Below are positions 24,858-32,738 of a DNA stretch of 64,000 nucleotides, one piece after another. The DNA comes from Aggregatilineales bacterium (GTDB lineage Bacteria > Chloroflexota > Anaerolineae > Aggregatilineales > Phototrophicaceae). The DNA lies in contig JAUQWZ010000034.1 of NCBI GenBank assembly GCA_030834905.1, positions 62,001 to 126,000 on the forward strand, given 5' to 3'. The position numbers were made by a program, and so were the translations under genes. Numbering within the stretch: the first letter of the stretch is position 1; each line of letters opens with the position of its first letter. The notes beneath the pieces are model-generated. The model saw only the letters and a program-made list of their open reading frames with translations. It was not told the origin of the DNA and made no database searches.

Positions 24858-25142
24858 ATGTTCTATGAAGACTTCTTGAATCGCGCAGAATTCGAAGATG
24901 AAGACCCTGGAGATGTGGAGGATTTGGAAATCGAGGACGACTTTGAAGAAGTGGAAGACGACCTGATCGAAGACATCGAAGAAGACGTTGATGAAGAATT
25001 CGACGACGATGAAGACTTTGACGACTTCGACGACGACCTGGACGACGACTTCGATGACGACGATGACTTTGACGACGATGATGATGACTTCGACGACGAC
25101 GATGACGACGACGACTTCTTCGAAGATGATGATGCGTATTAA
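24858..25142 (+). CDS. Extremely acidic Asp/Glu-rich small protein
   Basis: The 94-residue product is about two-thirds Asp or Glu (63 by my count), with only one Arg and no Lys or Cys. The second half is a low-complexity series of F-D-D-type units (aspartate runs broken by Phe). The frame is read from 24858, where MFYEDFL begins after an AGGCGAG about 10 nt upstream; a start at 24777 is also open. The even spacing of Phe and the intact frame through GAC/GAT runs favour a real protein over random repeat. Similar acidic tails act as metal or nucleic-acid mimics or RNA polymerase delta-like proteins. I do not recognise a family. TACAAT boxes occur twice upstream (24792, 24813). Confidence 0.7.
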   Translation: MFYEDFLNRAEFEDEDPGDVEDLEIEDDFEEVEDDLIEDIEEDVDEEFDDDEDFDDFDDDLDDDFDDDDDFDDDDDDFDDDDDDDDFFEDDDAY

Positions 25143-25152
25143 TTGAGCACAC

Positions 25153-26133
25153 ATGGCTAAACTGCTAATCGGTGTTGTGATGGCGCTGGGGGTGGTAATT
25201 GGCATCTTTGCCCAGAACACCGCCCCTTTCGACCTCATCGCAACCCTTGACGTAGACAGCACCAGCGCCCTCGCCATCACTTCAGATGGCGAGCAGTTGG
25301 TCGTGGGTACTGCCGATGGGAATCTGGTACAGGTCTACAGCCTGGAAGACCCGGCAAATCCCCGTTTTCTGAACGCGGTCGAGCTGGATGGCACCCCAAC
25401 AGCGCTGCTTGGCGCGCTGGATTTCGCGTTGGTCACGGTTGCGGCTGAAGATGGCGATTTGCTCCAGATCGTTGCCCGCCCTTCGTATAATCCGCGCGAG
25501 GGCTTCATCAACTACGGCACCTATGACATTATCGCCCAGCCGACGGGCACCGCCATCTCGCCGTCAACTCGCTGGGGGATCATCTATGGCGAGGCGGGCT
25601 TTACCGTTCTCGAAATTCTCTCCGTGGACGAAATCAATTCCCGAACCATTGAGGACGCCAGCATTGCCAGCGCGGCAGTAGCCAACGATGGACTGCTGCT
25701 GCTTCCCACCGACGACCCGACGCTGCACGCGATCACGATGGGGCGCGGCGTTCAACTGGGAAGAAACCTGGAGACTGAACTGGGCGCGCTCGGACGCGAT
25801 CTGGCGCTCAATATCCGGGGTACGGTCGGCGCAGTCCTGCTCGAAGACAGCCGCGTGGTGCTGTTTGATCCCGACACACTGGAAGCCGTCAACACTATCG
25901 AACTGGCGGAAGCCTACGACGCGGTCTATTTCCTCACCCGCGAGGATGCGGAGTGGCTTATCCTCTCGCACAACGATGACAGCACCCTGGAGGTGCTCGA
26001 CGTATCCGATCCCGAAGCAGTTGAGCCGGTGGGTCTGTTTGAACTCGACGCGCCGCCGCAGTCACTGGCGATTTACAGCCAGTTGATGGTCGTCAGCGAT
26101 GGTCAAACGGTGACTATCTTCGCAGCCGATTAG
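25153..26133 (+). CDS. Secreted beta-propeller (LVIVD/WD40-like) protein
   Basis: The 326-residue protein starts with an uncleaved or signal-type hydrophobic segment (LLIGVVMALGVVIGIFAQ). It continues as repeated beta-sheet blades such as TSALAITSDGEQLVVGTADGNLVQVYSLEDPANPRFLNAVEL and STLEVLDVSDPEAVEPVGLFEL, which match LVIVD-type propeller repeats. No catalytic residues are apparent, and the role is probably binding or scaffolding outside the membrane. It starts 10 nt after the acidic-protein gene, so they may be co-transcribed. Confidence 0.75.
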   Translation: MAKLLIGVVMALGVVIGIFAQNTAPFDLIATLDVDSTSALAITSDGEQLVVGTADGNLVQVYSLEDPANPRFLNAVELDGTPTALLGALDFALVTVAAEDGDLLQIVARPSYNPREGFINYGTYDIIAQPTGTAISPSTRWGIIYGEAGFTVLEILSVDEINSRTIEDASIASAAVANDGLLLLPTDDPTLHAITMGRGVQLGRNLETELGALGRDLALNIRGTVGAVLLEDSRVVLFDPDTLEAVNTIELAEAYDAVYFLTREDAEWLILSHNDDSTLEVLDVSDPEAVEPVGLFELDAPPQSLAIYSQLMVVSDGQTVTIFAAD

Positions 26134-26149
26134 CCCGTTTTTTCAGGGG

Positions 26150-26178
26150 TTTACACCCTCTCAAAACAAGTGTAGAGT
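26150..26178 (+). promoter_or_regulatory. Sigma70-type promoter for the DUF1003 leader
   Basis: TTTACA (26150-26155) and TAGAGT (26173-26178) are 17 bp apart. The predicted transcription start, near 26185, falls in a palindrome and gives a leader of about 300 nt before the DUF1003 gene. Confidence 0.5.
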
Positions 26179-26182
26179 AAGC

Positions 26183-26207
26183 ATGTTGAGAGCAATTGGC
26201 TCAACAT
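26183..26207. repeat. Inverted repeat at the leader start
   Basis: ATGTTGAG at 26183-26190 is the exact reverse complement of CTCAACAT at 26200-26207, around a near-symmetrical AGCAATTGG centre. It coincides with the predicted transcription start, so it could be an operator or a 5' hairpin. CAATTGGC recurs at 26315-26322 in the terminal loop of the leader. Confidence 0.6.
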
Positions 26208-26486
26208 ATCGTTCATGTTCAATTGAAGGAAGCAATGGACGCTGGCAGTACTTTAGAACAGAGGCCGCCCTCAACCGGCGGTGGTAACGTCAGCTAGCGC
26301 GATCCCCTCTTCACCAATTGGCATCGGGGGTAGCGCGCGTTACCGCCGACCCTGCAATGCAGGGCAACCCGGTGCAGGTCAAGTCCCTGTTCCATTCACA
26401 ACTTCATAGCCCTATGGTTGCTGCGCAGGCAATGTGCGCCTCGCCGTACTTGTTTGCGCCTCTATCTGTGATGGAGGGGAATTCTC
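26208..26486 (+). promoter_or_regulatory. Candidate structured regulatory leader RNA
   Basis: This part of a 353-bp gap has ordered complementarity. An outer stem pairs 26277-26289 (GGCGG, TGG bulge, TAACG) with 26338-26347 (CGTTACCGCC). Inside it CGCG/CGCG and CCCC/GGGG pair (26298-26307 with 26327-26337). A separate hairpin is CCCTGC AAT GCAGGG at 26350-26364. CCCTG at 26385-26389 can pair instead with CAGGG of that hairpin, giving an alternative fold. Close to the start, GAGG of the Shine-Dalgarno region (26474-26477) can pair with CCTC at 26459-26462. This looks like a riboswitch-type leader. I could not match it to M-box, yybP-ykoY, cobalamin or c-di-GMP patterns I remember. Confidence 0.45.
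26235..26297 (+). CDS. Possible 20-codon leader ORF
   Basis: An ATG preceded by AAGGAAGCA (Shine-Dalgarno spacing about 5-7 nt) opens a frame MDAGSTLEQRPPSTGGGNVS followed by TAG. Its last codons overlap the 5' strand of the outer stem of the leader RNA, so ribosomes on it could affect the fold. It is only 20 codons and may be chance. Confidence 0.25.
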   Translation: MDAGSTLEQRPPSTGGGNVS

Positions 26487-27122
26487 ATGTACAACGATCT
26501 GCTGCTCAACCGTATTGTCCCGTCGGTGGATAATGCCGAGGAGGAGGTTCAGGATCTGATCACTGAGATCGAGGAACTGGACAGCCTGCTCAGCCCCGAA
26601 GCGCAGGAACTGATTCGCGATCTTCGTCCTTACATCGTCACCGATGACGTGTACGAAGACATTGACGAGAAGGCGTCGCTTGGCGACCGCCTTGCCGACA
26701 AAATGGCGACTTTCGCCGGAAGCTGGAAATTCATTCTCAGCTTCTCCCTGATCATGGTCGTTTGGATTATCGCGAACTGGTCACTTGGCAGCGGCGCGTT
26801 CGATCCGTTCCCGTTTATTCTGCTCAACCTCACGCTCAGTACAGTGGCAGCGCTGCAAGCCCCTGTTATTTTGATGACCCAGAACCGGCAGTCATCCAAA
26901 GATCGGGCGGTTGCCCAGAATGATTATCAGGTAAATCTGAAGAACGAAGTCGAAATCGCCGACCTGCACCGGAAGATCGACACGCTGACCGATGCCCTGT
27001 CGATGCAGACCCGGCTGGTAAACGCGCTGGTGGAAGCGCGGCGCAAGGAACTGAACGCGACGGTTCGCATGATTGAACACGCGCGCAACGGTGACGGAAA
27101 CGCAAACAGTCACTCTGCATAA
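26487..27122 (+). CDS. DUF1003 family membrane protein
   Basis: The 211-residue protein matches DUF1003: GSWKFILSFSLIMVVWIIANW (helix 1), FDPFPFILLNLTLSTVAALQAPVILMTQNRQSSKDR (helix 2 and the family hallmark), and an extended C-terminal helix NDYQVNLKNEVEIADLHRKIDTLTDALSMQ predicted to be coiled coil and cytoplasmic. The N-terminal 90 residues are acidic. GGAGGGG 6 nt upstream of the ATG is a strong ribosome-binding site that can be masked in the leader RNA. The family has no firmly known function. The gene is 54 bp ahead of the importer genes, which suggests a shared job or regulation. Confidence 0.88.
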   Translation: MYNDLLLNRIVPSVDNAEEEVQDLITEIEELDSLLSPEAQELIRDLRPYIVTDDVYEDIDEKASLGDRLADKMATFAGSWKFILSFSLIMVVWIIANWSLGSGAFDPFPFILLNLTLSTVAALQAPVILMTQNRQSSKDRAVAQNDYQVNLKNEVEIADLHRKIDTLTDALSMQTRLVNALVEARRKELNATVRMIEHARNGDGNANSHSA

Positions 27123-27176
27123 GGCGGCAGCAAACAGACACGCTGTGCTTGTTGTTGTCACCCGCTAGGAGTTCCG

Positions 27177-28898
27177 ATGCGTTTCTCACCATTGTTTTCG
27201 GTTGCCCAATCGAGTCGCCGCGTGTTCAACCGCAGTGACGTTCTCGTCCTTGTCATCATCATTATCATCCTTTATCTTGGCTTTCGGCTGGCGTTTTCGA
27301 CGCCATCCGTCGTTGAAGGACCCGACATTTCACTTTCGCCGCGAGCACTCCCGTGGTACGCGGCAGCTTCAGTCGGACGCATGGCGGCGGCATATCTCCT
27401 GTCGCTGGTATTTGCGCTCATCTATGGACGAGTCGCGGCACAAAGCCGAAGCGCAGAGCGTATCCTCATGCCTCTGGTCGATATTTTCCAGAGCATCCCC
27501 ATTCTGTCTTTCCTGCCAGTGGTATTGCTGAGTTTTTCCGCAGTGCTGCCGGAGGATACTGCGGTTGAATTCGCTTCGATTGTCCTGATCTTCACCAGCC
27601 AGGTGTGGAATCTCATCTTCGCCTGGTATCAGTCATTGATCACCATTCCAAAGGAGCTTCGAGAAGCAAGCGCCATATTTCGCTTTAACAGTTGGATGCG
27701 CTTGAAAACACTTGAACTGCCGTTTGCAGCAAACAGTCTCATCTGGAACAGCATCATGAGTTGGGCAGGTGGCTGGTTTTTTCTCATGGCTGCCGAAATG
27801 TTCACCGTCGGTGAACGCGATTTTCGCCTGCCGGGTCTGGGAACTTATTTACAGGAAGCGGCAAATCAAGGCAATCTGCAGGCAATCTTCTGGGGAATCG
27901 CCACGCTGATCGCAGTGATTATCGCTTTTGACCAGCTTCTCTGGAGTCCACTCCTGACCTGGGCGGATCGATTTAAGGTCGAAATGGTTGAAAGTGACGC
28001 CCCTCCTGCTTCCTGGTTTTATGACCTGATAAGAGGCTCGCGGCTGTTCAGCGTCTTTTACAGCCGCATATGGCAGCCGCTCAACGACAGAATTGACGCT
28101 TTCTTCATTCGGCGCTCTAGGGCAAGCACGGCTCAGGAGGACACAGTCCCGTTCCCATTGTGGCTCAAATATCCCCTTGCCATCCTGGGGCTTATCTTCA
28201 TCTTATATGGGATTTACAGTGTCGCCGGATCGCTTGCCCTGCTGCCCATCACCCAATGGGCAGAGATTGGCGTCGGGCTTCTCACAACATTGTTTCATGT
28301 TTCCGTTGCCCTTGCCATAGCGCTTGCGTGGACTATACCCGTAGGTGTCTTAATTGGCACGAACAAGCGTCTGGCAAAATTCGTACAGCCTGTCGTGCAA
28401 ATTCTCGCTTCCATCCCAGCGACGGCATTCTTTCCAGTGCTGGTTTTATTCCTGGTTCGTTTCACAGGAAGCCTGACTATTCCTGCCATTCTGCTGATGC
28501 TCATGGGAACGCAGTGGTATCTGCTCTTCAATGTTATCGCCGGCGCAAATGCAATTCCGCAGGATATGAAGCTTATGACGAAACTGCTGCAAATGAGCAG
28601 GTGGCAGCGCTGGCGAACGCTCATCCTGCCCGCGCTGTTTCCATATATCATCACAGGCGCGATTACGGCAAGCGGTGGTGCCTGGAATGCCAGCATCGTC
28701 GCCGAGTACATCCAATTCGGAGGCGAAACCCTGCGAACCAATGGCATTGGCGCGGTGATTGCAGAGGCAACAGCACACGGAGACTATACTCTGCTGCTCG
28801 CTGCGACACTCAGCATGATAATGACCGTCGTATTGATCAACCGCTTAATCTGGCGTCGTCTGTACAATCTTGCCTCAGAAAAATACCGTATGGAGTAA
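27177..28898 (+). CDS. NitT/TauT-type ABC importer permease, two permease domains fused
   Basis: The 573-residue membrane protein contains two permease units. The first spans about 20-265 and the second about 330-565, each with several helices and the cytoplasmic coupling loop: PKELREASAIFRFNSWMRLKTLELPFAANSLIWN and PQDMKLMTKLLQMSRWQRWRTLILPALFPYIITG. Fused permeases of this kind belong to the nitrate/taurine/bicarbonate importer family. AGGAG precedes the start. A substrate-binding protein gene is not adjacent, so the substrate cannot be inferred. The ATPase gene follows 2 nt after the stop. Confidence 0.9.
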   Translation: MRFSPLFSVAQSSRRVFNRSDVLVLVIIIIILYLGFRLAFSTPSVVEGPDISLSPRALPWYAAASVGRMAAAYLLSLVFALIYGRVAAQSRSAERILMPLVDIFQSIPILSFLPVVLLSFSAVLPEDTAVEFASIVLIFTSQVWNLIFAWYQSLITIPKELREASAIFRFNSWMRLKTLELPFAANSLIWNSIMSWAGGWFFLMAAEMFTVGERDFRLPGLGTYLQEAANQGNLQAIFWGIATLIAVIIAFDQLLWSPLLTWADRFKVEMVESDAPPASWFYDLIRGSRLFSVFYSRIWQPLNDRIDAFFIRRSRASTAQEDTVPFPLWLKYPLAILGLIFILYGIYSVAGSLALLPITQWAEIGVGLLTTLFHVSVALAIALAWTIPVGVLIGTNKRLAKFVQPVVQILASIPATAFFPVLVLFLVRFTGSLTIPAILLMLMGTQWYLLFNVIAGANAIPQDMKLMTKLLQMSRWQRWRTLILPALFPYIITGAITASGGAWNASIVAEYIQFGGETLRTNGIGAVIAEATAHGDYTLLLAATLSMIMTVVLINRLIWRRLYNLASEKYRME

Positions 28899-28900
28899 AA

Positions 28901-30202
28901 ATGGCAGCCAATGACTTGATTCGGCTTGAGCATATCACCCAGAGCTTCGGCAAGCAGGAACGCAAGTTCATCGCTATTCAGGACGTTAATCTGACGCTGA
29001 ACGAAGGCGAGTTCGTGGTGCTGCTGGGTCCTTCGGGTAGTGGAAAAAGCACGCTGCTGCGCATCATCACAGGGTTGCAGCGCCCCAGCGAAGGACAGGT
29101 CATCTATCATGGCAAACCGCTGCTCGGCGTGAATCCCAGCGCCGCTATCGTGTTCCAAAGCTTCGCCCTTTTCCCCTGGCTTACGGTTCAGGAAAACGTA
29201 GAGGTCGCGCTAAAGGCGCGCGGCGTTGCCAGGCAAGAGCGTATACAGCGGACAACGGCGCTGCTCGATAAGGTAGGACTGGATGGCTTTGAAACCGCTT
29301 ACCCGCGCGAGCTTTCCGGTGGAATGCGGCAGAAAGTCGGCTTCGCGCGGGCAATGGCGGTAGAACCGGAACTGCTTTGTCTGGACGAGCCATTCTCCGC
29401 GCTTGATGTTCTCAGCGCGGAATCATTGCGAAACGAACTGCTTGAACTTTGGCAGAGCGGCGATATTCCAACCAAACTTATTTTGATGGTCACGCATAAT
29501 ATTGAAGAAGCCGTGCTGATGGCTGATCGCATCATCATTATGGACAAGCATCCGGGGCGCATCGTCGCGGACTTCCCGGTTGCATTGCCGCATCCACGCG
29601 ACCGTAAAGCGCCGCAGTTTCTGGAACTGGTTGACAACGCCTACAGCATTCTGGCAGGGCAAACACAGCCGGAGCATCTGGAGATGGGAAGCGCGCCGGG
29701 CGAGCCGGGACTCACCCGCGCGCTGCCTCACGTGGAAGTGAGCGCGATCAGCGGCATGCTCGAACGACTGGAGCTTGAGTCAGCAGATATTTATCGACTG
29801 CGTGAAGAACTCGAGCTGGACTCAGATCATCTGCTCCGTTTGACCGAAGCCTGCGAGCTGCTCGGCTTCGCCACCGTAAGGCAAGGTGACATCACCATTA
29901 CACCGTTAGGGCAAACCTTTGCCGAGGCAAGCATCCTGGCGCGCAAGGAAATCCTGGCATCACGAATTCGCCGCCTGCCCCTGTTCCGCTGGCTGCTGGC
30001 GTTAATCAACGCGGCAAAGGACAAATATCTGGACTGGGACGTCGTCATTACCGCACTGGAACTGGAATTTCCCAGTGACGAAGCCGAGCGGCAGTTAAGC
30101 ACAGCAATCAACTGGGCGCGTTACGCGGAGTTATTCGCCTATGACGATGATGAGGCTGTCATCTACCTGCCAGAAGACTCCCCAACACCGGCGGTATCAT
30201 AG
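28901..30202 (+). CDS. NitT/TauT-type ABC importer ATPase with C-terminal AAA-associated domain
   Basis: The 433-residue protein has an ABC ATPase domain (Walker A GPSGSGKST, Q-loop FQSFALFPWLTVQENV, signature LSGGMRQKVGFARAMA, Walker B LLCLDEPFSALD, switch MVTHNIEEAVLMADRI) followed by a domain of about 150 residues. That tail (VSAISGMLERLELESADIYRLREELELDSDHLLRLTEACELLGFATV...) matches the winged-helix-like C-terminal domain found in a subset of nitrate/sulfonate/bicarbonate ATPases, probably regulatory. The start at 28901 is set by GGAG and the conserved start; reading further upstream overlaps the permease frame. The last 6 bp overlap the convergent oxidase gene. Confidence 0.93.
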   Translation: MAANDLIRLEHITQSFGKQERKFIAIQDVNLTLNEGEFVVLLGPSGSGKSTLLRIITGLQRPSEGQVIYHGKPLLGVNPSAAIVFQSFALFPWLTVQENVEVALKARGVARQERIQRTTALLDKVGLDGFETAYPRELSGGMRQKVGFARAMAVEPELLCLDEPFSALDVLSAESLRNELLELWQSGDIPTKLILMVTHNIEEAVLMADRIIIMDKHPGRIVADFPVALPHPRDRKAPQFLELVDNAYSILAGQTQPEHLEMGSAPGEPGLTRALPHVEVSAISGMLERLELESADIYRLREELELDSDHLLRLTEACELLGFATVRQGDITITPLGQTFAEASILARKEILASRIRRLPLFRWLLALINAAKDKYLDWDVVITALELEFPSDEAERQLSTAINWARYAELFAYDDDEAVIYLPEDSPTPAVS

Positions 30203-31606
30203 CCCCTCAATACTCGGGATCGATTCTGGGAAAATCTTGCCGGGGTTCAGGATGCCGTTCGGATCGAGCGCCGCTTTGAGGCTGCGCATCACGTCCAGCG
30301 CCTGCCCGTGTTCGCGCTCCATGTAGCGGGCTTTGCCGATGCCGACCCCGTGTTCGCCGGTCGCCGTACCGCCCAGATCAAGCGCCTTGAGGACGATCAG
30401 GTCATTCAGGCGCATGGCGTTGTCATATTCGGCTTGACCCTTATAGGGAAATTCGACATGGACGTTGCCGTCGCCCGCGTGTCCGATCATGTAGGCGGTG
30501 GTGTTGGTTTCGGCTTTCAAGCCTTCGACATAGGCGATCAAAGCTGGATAGGCGCTGATCGGCACCGCCACATCCATGATGAAGAACTCGTGGTCGGGCT
30601 GCGAGCGCACCATGATCTCATACGAATGATGGCGGGCGTGCCACAGCCGCTTGCGCTCGGCGGTATCGGTCGTGGCGTGAATACTGAGCGCCCCCAGTTC
30701 CTGGCAGATCTCGCGGGCAATCTCCAGTCCCATTGCCAGCGTCGCTTCGGTGGCAGCGTGAAACTCCATAAACAGGGTTGGATTATCGGAGAGATCGACG
30801 CCCTCGGTTTCGCGCAGCATTTTGCAGTGAGCGCTGTCGATCAGCTCCAGCGCCGCCGGTTCCAGTCCGCTGCCGCGCACCGCCACCACCGCCTCAACCG
30901 CCGATTCCACCGTTGGAAACGCCGCCACCACCGCGCTCATGTAGGTCGGCACCGGCACCAGCTTCAGCGTGGCTTCGGTAATAACTCCCAGCGTCCCCTC
31001 GCTGCCGACGAACAGGTGCAGCAGATCATAACCCGACGCCTGTTTGACCGAGCGCGACCCGACTTCGATCAGCCGACCATCTGCCAGCGCGACCTGCATC
31101 CGCAGCACGTTATCCTTACTCGCGCCGTACTTCACGGTGCGAATGCCCGAAGCATTGTTCGCCAGCATTCCGCCGACAGTTGCATTCGCCCCCGGATCAG
31201 GCGCGAAGAACAAGCCGTGACGGGCAAGCTCGGCGTTTAAGTCCTTGTGTCCGATTCCAGGCTGCACCGTCACCTGAAAATCGTCGGCGTGAACGGCGAC
31301 GATCTGATCCATGCGCTCGAACGACATCAGGATGCCGCCGTAAACCGGAATCGAATTGCCCTCAAGCCCGGTGCCAACGCCCCAGGGCGTGACCGTGATA
31401 TGGTGGCTGTTGGCGAGCTTCAACACGTCTGCCACGCCGCCTGCCGTCGTCGGAAAGATGACCACCTCGGCGGGGTGCGCCTCGTGATGCGATTGGTCGC
31501 GGGCATGAAGGTCAATATCCGCCCTGGCGATGCTGACGTGTTCATCGCCCAGCAGGTTTTTCAACTGCTGGATAATTTCGGGGGTTACGGGGTTGAAGCT
31601 CATCAT
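30197..31606 (-). CDS. FAD-linked oxidase, GlcD/D-lactate dehydrogenase type
   Basis: The 469-residue flavoprotein has the FAD-binding type 4 domain (PAEVVIFPTTAGGVADVLKLAN, VTPWGVGTGLEGNSIPVYGGILMSFERMD, ANATVGGMLANNASGIRTVKYG) and the C-terminal FAD-oxidase domain ending in GEHGVGIGKARYMEREHG and ALDPNGILNPGKIF. These are the marks of glycolate oxidase subunit GlcD and D-lactate dehydrogenases, which oxidise 2-hydroxy acids and pass electrons on. The iron-sulfur partners GlcE and GlcF are not nearby, so a single-subunit D-lactate dehydrogenase-like enzyme is the simpler reading. AAAGGT precedes the start at 31606. Confidence 0.92.
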   Translation of the reverse strand: MMSFNPVTPEIIQQLKNLLGDEHVSIARADIDLHARDQSHHEAHPAEVVIFPTTAGGVADVLKLANSHHITVTPWGVGTGLEGNSIPVYGGILMSFERMDQIVAVHADDFQVTVQPGIGHKDLNAELARHGLFFAPDPGANATVGGMLANNASGIRTVKYGASKDNVLRMQVALADGRLIEVGSRSVKQASGYDLLHLFVGSEGTLGVITEATLKLVPVPTYMSAVVAAFPTVESAVEAVVAVRGSGLEPAALELIDSAHCKMLRETEGVDLSDNPTLFMEFHAATEATLAMGLEIAREICQELGALSIHATTDTAERKRLWHARHHSYEIMVRSQPDHEFFIMDVAVPISAYPALIAYVEGLKAETNTTAYMIGHAGDGNVHVEFPYKGQAEYDNAMRLNDLIVLKALDLGGTATGEHGVGIGKARYMEREHGQALDVMRSLKAALDPNGILNPGKIFPESIPSIEGL

Positions 31607-31668
31607 CGGGATTACCTTTACGGCAGAATGATAGATCGCGCCAGAGAACAATCGAAATCAGGTTGAAG

Positions 31669-32631
31669 TCACCAGCCCGGCTTTTTGGCGTCGGTGGGCT
31701 GGCTGCGTCGTTCACCAAACAGCCCGCGCCGTTTTTCGGGTACGCCATGCGTCAGCGTGGTCAATCCACCCGCGCAGGGCGTATAGAGGGGGCGCAAATC
31801 CTGAAGCAGCGGGATCAGGTCTTTGTGGCGCGTGCGGCGATACAGCATTTCCAGATAGCCGCCGTACTGTCGGAACAGATTCTGGGATTCTTCAACGCCG
31901 ATGCCAACATCCCATGTCCACTTTTCGGGGGTGTAGAAGTAATAGATCGGGTACATGGCACCAGTGACGACCGAGACGCCGCGCGCTGTAAAGCCCCACA
32001 GATCGATGCCAATCTGCGCGGCAGCTTCCGCCATCAGCACCAACGCGCTGGCAGACAAAATCTGCCGGTACAGCCCGCCGCCATCCTTGCCCTCAACCGC
32101 CCTGGGGATGAATCCCTGCGGGCGAATATCTTCCGCTACAGTGCGCTTAAAGACCTCGACGCTGCCCTCAATCGCCGTTTCATCCTCAAGCACCACCCCG
32201 CTGATCAGTGACAGCAGGCGCATCCACAGCATTTCGACCTGGGTATCCTTGTCGTCGCTGTGATCGAGGGTATTCACGCGCGCCATGAAGAACTCCAGCC
32301 ACTGGCGCTGTGAAGTATCCTCAAACGCAGGCAGATCGCGAACCATCTCGAACGCCTGCGCCAGCGCCAGTGTCTCAAAGATGGCGTCCAGATAGGTGTT
32401 CGCCTGGCTGTGCTGGCTGTCGGTGTATTTGATGAGCGTGCGAACGGCGGCTTCGGCGGCCTTCTCATCGCCGCCAAAGCGGTAGCGCAGCCCTGACCAC
32501 AGCGCTTCCGTCGCGCCGCTTTGTTCGCGATCCCGAAGGTACATCCATGCCGAGAGAAAGGGTTCCTGGTTGCGTTCGCGCTGGGCGAGTTGAATATGCT
32601 CTGAACTGAAATACAGCCCACAGTGCAGCAT
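31669..32631 (-). CDS. Alginate-lyase-like (alpha/alpha) domain protein
   Basis: The 320-residue protein lacks a signal peptide. Its body resembles the alginate lyase (PF05426-type) helical fold: QANTYLDAIFETLALAQAFEMVRDLP, a DGSFP-like region PQGFIPRAVEGKDGGGLYRQILSASALVLMAEAAAQIGIDLWGF, and YFYTPEKWTW. The IDLWGF segment is a strong resemblance to this family. The absence of export signals is odd for a lyase acting on an extracellular polymer, so a cytoplasmic oligouronide or a different sugar is possible. AGGAAG precedes the start. It is 63 nt upstream of the GlcD-type gene on the same strand. Confidence 0.55.
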   Translation of the reverse strand: MLHCGLYFSSEHIQLAQRERNQEPFLSAWMYLRDREQSGATEALWSGLRYRFGGDEKAAEAAVRTLIKYTDSQHSQANTYLDAIFETLALAQAFEMVRDLPAFEDTSQRQWLEFFMARVNTLDHSDDKDTQVEMLWMRLLSLISGVVLEDETAIEGSVEVFKRTVAEDIRPQGFIPRAVEGKDGGGLYRQILSASALVLMAEAAAQIGIDLWGFTARGVSVVTGAMYPIYYFYTPEKWTWDVGIGVEESQNLFRQYGGYLEMLYRRTRHKDLIPLLQDLRPLYTPCAGGLTTLTHGVPEKRRGLFGERRSQPTDAKKPGW

Positions 32632-32738
32632 TACAAGCTTCCTATCCGTAAACGTGAGTAGTATAACGCAATTTTATGGGGATTGTGTGCTAGTATAAAA
32701 TTCATAGGAAAGTTCGGGATTGAAGGTGCGCGCTCGCC

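Noticed and set aside
26350..26400. tRNA-like T-arm in the DUF1003 leader (GCAGGTCAAGTCCCTG)
   Set aside because: No acceptor, D or anticodon arms fit around it; it is better read as part of the leader hairpins.
26208..26486. Assignment of the leader to the M-box, yybP-ykoY, cobalamin or c-di-GMP riboswitches
   Set aside because: Only short fragments (such as GGGGGTAGC or CAGGGCAACC) resemble these classes; the conserved cores are not present in the required order.
28160..28900. Extension of the importer ATPase frame upstream to 28160
   Set aside because: The extension overlaps the permease gene out of frame and is not like any ATPase N-terminus; the start at 28901 has a good ribosome-binding site.
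30308..31240. Open frame of 310 codons on the plus strand inside the FAD-linked oxidase gene
   Set aside because: Lies wholly opposite a conserved GlcD-type gene and has shadow composition without domain motifs.
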